This document shows positions 62,149-64,000 of a stretch of 64,000 nt of DNA, piece after piece. Origin of the DNA: Sphingobacterium bovistauri (lineage in GTDB: Bacteria > Bacteroidota > Bacteroidia > Sphingobacteriales > Sphingobacteriaceae); the NCBI RefSeq assembly GCF_020295405.1, contig NZ_JADEYP010000004.1:124001-188000 (forward strand), read 5' to 3'. A model generated the notes under the pieces. It was not told the DNA's origin. It saw nothing but the letters and a program-made list of their open reading frames with translations, and made no database searches. The translations under genes and the position numbers were made by a program. Each line of letters begins with the position of its first letter. The first letter of the stretch is position 1.

Positions 62149-63552
62149 ATGAATAATCGAATAATATATTTTTTACTTGCCTTGTGTATTTTAATGCAAA
62201 GCTGCTATAAAGATGATACTAGTACTGCAAATCGCGAAATATCCACTATTCAAGTTAATTTGGGCTTTCCAGAAAAAGCTACCATTGATTTAGGTCTGAA
62301 TGAGGAATACACTTTGAAACCTGACGTAGAACAAAAGGATGATTTGCCGTTAACATATGAATGGGAAGTAGATTATAAGGTAGTATCTATTGAAAAGAAC
62401 TTTTCTTTTAAAAGCCCCCGTTTAGGTTCATATCCTGTGCGTCTAAAAGTAAGTAATACGGATGGAAGTGTATTCAAGGAGTTCAAAATACGAGTTAATT
62501 CACAATATGAAGAGGGCTTACTTATTCTAGCTGAAGATGCTAACAAAGAAGGTACATTGAGTTTTATTCCTAAAAAAGAGGGGCAGTTCCTTTCGCTAAC
62601 AGATAAAGCAAATGTCGATATCAATAGCTTTGAGAAGAGCAATCCTGGAGATAAAATTGGTAAATCACCTACAGATATCGCTGTGCGTGAAAATCAGATT
62701 TTTGTTTCTTCCGAAGAAGGTAAAATTTCAGCAATGAATTATAAGACTTTGGAATTAGAAGCAGTAATTGAATCCCCAGATTTTCCTGATTTCAAGCCTG
62801 TATTTATGAATATTCCAGATAATGCATCTAAAAGCTCTTTGATCTTAAATAAAAGTGGTAAAATCTATAATTTGGCTACACTCGAGCATGTAGTCTCTAA
62901 TAATTCTACTGCAGGTACTAAAGTATTTGAACTAAAAACTCAAATGTTACCAACGCAAAATTATACGAGTGGATTTTTTTGGGAACCAGCAACTTCTATT
63001 TTCCATAATTTATGGACTAGAAATGCAAATACCGGAACTCGATTTAATAATCAAAATATGATTCAATTCTTTGCCTATGGAGATTATTGCTATACGTTGA
63101 CTTCATCTAAGAGCGATCCGTCTATTATAAAAAGAAGTGTATTTTCAGAATCACGACTTACATTCATAGAAGAAAGCACATTTACAAATACGAATATGAC
63201 ATTGAAACCTGATTCAAAAACATTGCTTATTGGAGAATTAAGTTATTTAGCTTACACCAATGGCAGAAGTATTTATAAGTGGTACTATACAACGAATAAT
63301 ATCCCTAGTACACCATATATTACATTGGACATAGCAGGTGTAATTACGAGTATGGCAAGAACTCCAGCTAAAGAAGTTGGTAAGGATGATCTTGACCCAA
63401 TTAAAGAATTATATGTGGCAGTGTACGATGAAAATGCTACTGGATTAAAAGGTTCTGTAGTTGTTTATGATTTAGAAACAGGCGCTAAGAAAGCAACATT
63501 TGCAAATATTGCAGATAAGCCTGTTAAGATATTCTTCAAAAAGAGAAAATAA
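62149..63552 (+). CDS. PKD-like family lipoprotein (locus B)
   Basis: The 467-residue protein has a lipobox (CILMQSCYKDD, Cys19). A PKD/Ig-like domain spans about 30-120 (LTYEWEVDYKVVSIEKNFSF, SYPVRLKVSNTDGS). The C-terminal part of about 330 residues is beta-rich, perhaps a propeller (ISAMNYKTLELEAVIESPDF, KIYNLATLEHV). Such proteins follow DUF4843-like genes in SusCD loci; a ligand-binding surface role is inferred. Confidence 0.78.
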   Translation: MNNRIIYFLLALCILMQSCYKDDTSTANREISTIQVNLGFPEKATIDLGLNEEYTLKPDVEQKDDLPLTYEWEVDYKVVSIEKNFSFKSPRLGSYPVRLKVSNTDGSVFKEFKIRVNSQYEEGLLILAEDANKEGTLSFIPKKEGQFLSLTDKANVDINSFEKSNPGDKIGKSPTDIAVRENQIFVSSEEGKISAMNYKTLELEAVIESPDFPDFKPVFMNIPDNASKSSLILNKSGKIYNLATLEHVVSNNSTAGTKVFELKTQMLPTQNYTSGFFWEPATSIFHNLWTRNANTGTRFNNQNMIQFFAYGDYCYTLTSSKSDPSIIKRSVFSESRLTFIEESTFTNTNMTLKPDSKTLLIGELSYLAYTNGRSIYKWYYTTNNIPSTPYITLDIAGVITSMARTPAKEVGKDDLDPIKELYVAVYDENATGLKGSVVVYDLETGAKKATFANIADKPVKIFFKKRK

Positions 63553-63559
63553 TTAGGCT

Positions 63560-64000
63560 ATGAAAGTAATTTTTAATACGTTTTTGTGTTTTATTCTATT
63601 ATTTACATCCGCATTAAACACATTTGCTAACGTAAATGAAGCTCGAGCTAAAACAACTTCTATCAATGGTCGCATTAACTTGAGTAATGAATATGTAATA
63701 TCAATTACTGATTTATTGAACAAACAACAAGGGGAAGAATATCCCCTTGCTGCTGATGGTTCTTTTGCTGTAAAGGTTGAAATCTCTAAACCTACTTGGT
63801 ACGAAATTTCTTTTGTTCCTATTAAGAAGGATAGACAATTGGGGGCGACATTCCCCTTATTGGTAGCGCCTGGAGATGATTTGGATTTTCAATTGAATTA
63901 CGACAAGGCAACTTACTTGACAGTCTTAAATAAGTCTAAAAAGTCAGAAAATAGTGCATTAATCGAGTACGCAAGTTTTTCGAATTGTACAATGCGTGAT
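63560..64000 (+). CDS. TlpA-like secreted protein, N-terminal part (cut by window end)
   Basis: An open frame starts ATG AAA GTA at 63560, seven bases after the previous stop, and runs to the window end (147 codons). It has a signal peptide (MKVIFNTFLCFILLFTSALNTFAN) and a beta-rich region (INGRINLSNEY, LLVAPGDDLDFQLNYDKA) like the domain preceding the thioredoxin fold in TlpA-type proteins. The redox domain, if present, lies beyond the window, so the family is tentative. Confidence 0.65.
   Translation, partial: MKVIFNTFLCFILLFTSALNTFANVNEARAKTTSINGRINLSNEYVISITDLLNKQQGEEYPLAADGSFAVKVEISKPTWYEISFVPIKKDRQLGATFPLLVAPGDDLDFQLNYDKATYLTVLNKSKKSENSALIEYASFSNCTMRD

Noticed and set aside
1..64000. 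tRNA or rRNA genes, CRISPR arrays, insertion sequences, phage genes
   Set aside because: No cloverleaf sequences, regularly spaced repeats, transposase or phage-like proteins were seen in reading both strands by eye.

Overview
The window reads as chromosomal DNA of a member of the Bacteroidota, most likely a Sphingobacterium-like species (genus inferred from gene content only). Supporting signs are SusC/SusD outer-membrane pairs controlled by ECF sigma and FecR-type anti-sigma factors, promoters of the Bacteroidota type (TAnnTTTG at -7), almost no Shine-Dalgarno sequences, an alpha2-type glycyl-tRNA synthetase, and an N-succinylornithine-type transcarbamylase in the arginine cluster.

Layout. 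1-14435: the S10-spc-alpha ribosomal superoperon, entered at the last codons of rplC and running rplD-rplW-rplB-rpsS-rplV-rpsC-rplP-rpmC-rpsQ-rplN-rplX-rplE-rpsN-rpsH-rplF-rplR-rpsE-rpmD-rplO-secY-map-infA-rpmJ-rpsM-rpsK-rpsD-rpoA-rplQ. Several spacers carry strong RNA hairpins, and a complete promoter precedes infA. 14456-16086: a two-way terminator, a secreted acetylxylan-esterase-like protein, and an intergenic region with the arg promoter. 16133-20948: argD-argF'-argB-proC-argE. 20982-26673 (minus): a secreted coiled-coil protein, a lipoprotein, then a housekeeping run FAH protein-M23 peptidase-bcp-glyS. 26874-30884: a secreted beta-propeller protein and a SusC-like beta-barrel protein. 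31194-40112: locus A, an ECF sigma, FecR, SusC, SusD, zinc-metallohydrolase lipoprotein and DUF4302-type lipoprotein, followed after a terminator by a TlpA-like lipoprotein without a thioredoxin domain. 41138-44611: a gluconate-dehydrogenase-like pair, a HAD phosphatase and a Dabb lipoprotein. 44656-47694 (minus): an S41 protease and an M28 peptidase fused to a beta-barrel. 47822-51637 (minus): class Ib ribonucleotide reductase nrdH-nrdI-nrdE-nrdF. 52083-54491: an S9 peptidase. 54558 to the end: locus B, a divergent ECF sigma, FecR, SusC, SusD, DUF4843-type and PKD-like lipoproteins, and the start of a TlpA-like gene cut by the window edge.

How the parts work together. Loci A and B look like outer-membrane nutrient uptake systems in which the SusC N-terminal STN domain signals through FecR to the ECF sigma. 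The most interesting signal is in the FecR-susC gap of both loci. A hairpin with a shared 11-base motif is followed, on the minus strand only, by a T-rich tract; it is fully paired only in the minus-strand RNA (a G-U there, an A-C mismatch on the plus strand), and a TAnnTTTG -7 box on the same strand lies 49-54 bases upstream of it. I read these as two related cis-antisense RNAs opposite the susC leaders, analogous to the DonS type described in Bacteroides. No tRNA, rRNA, CRISPR array or insertion sequence was seen.
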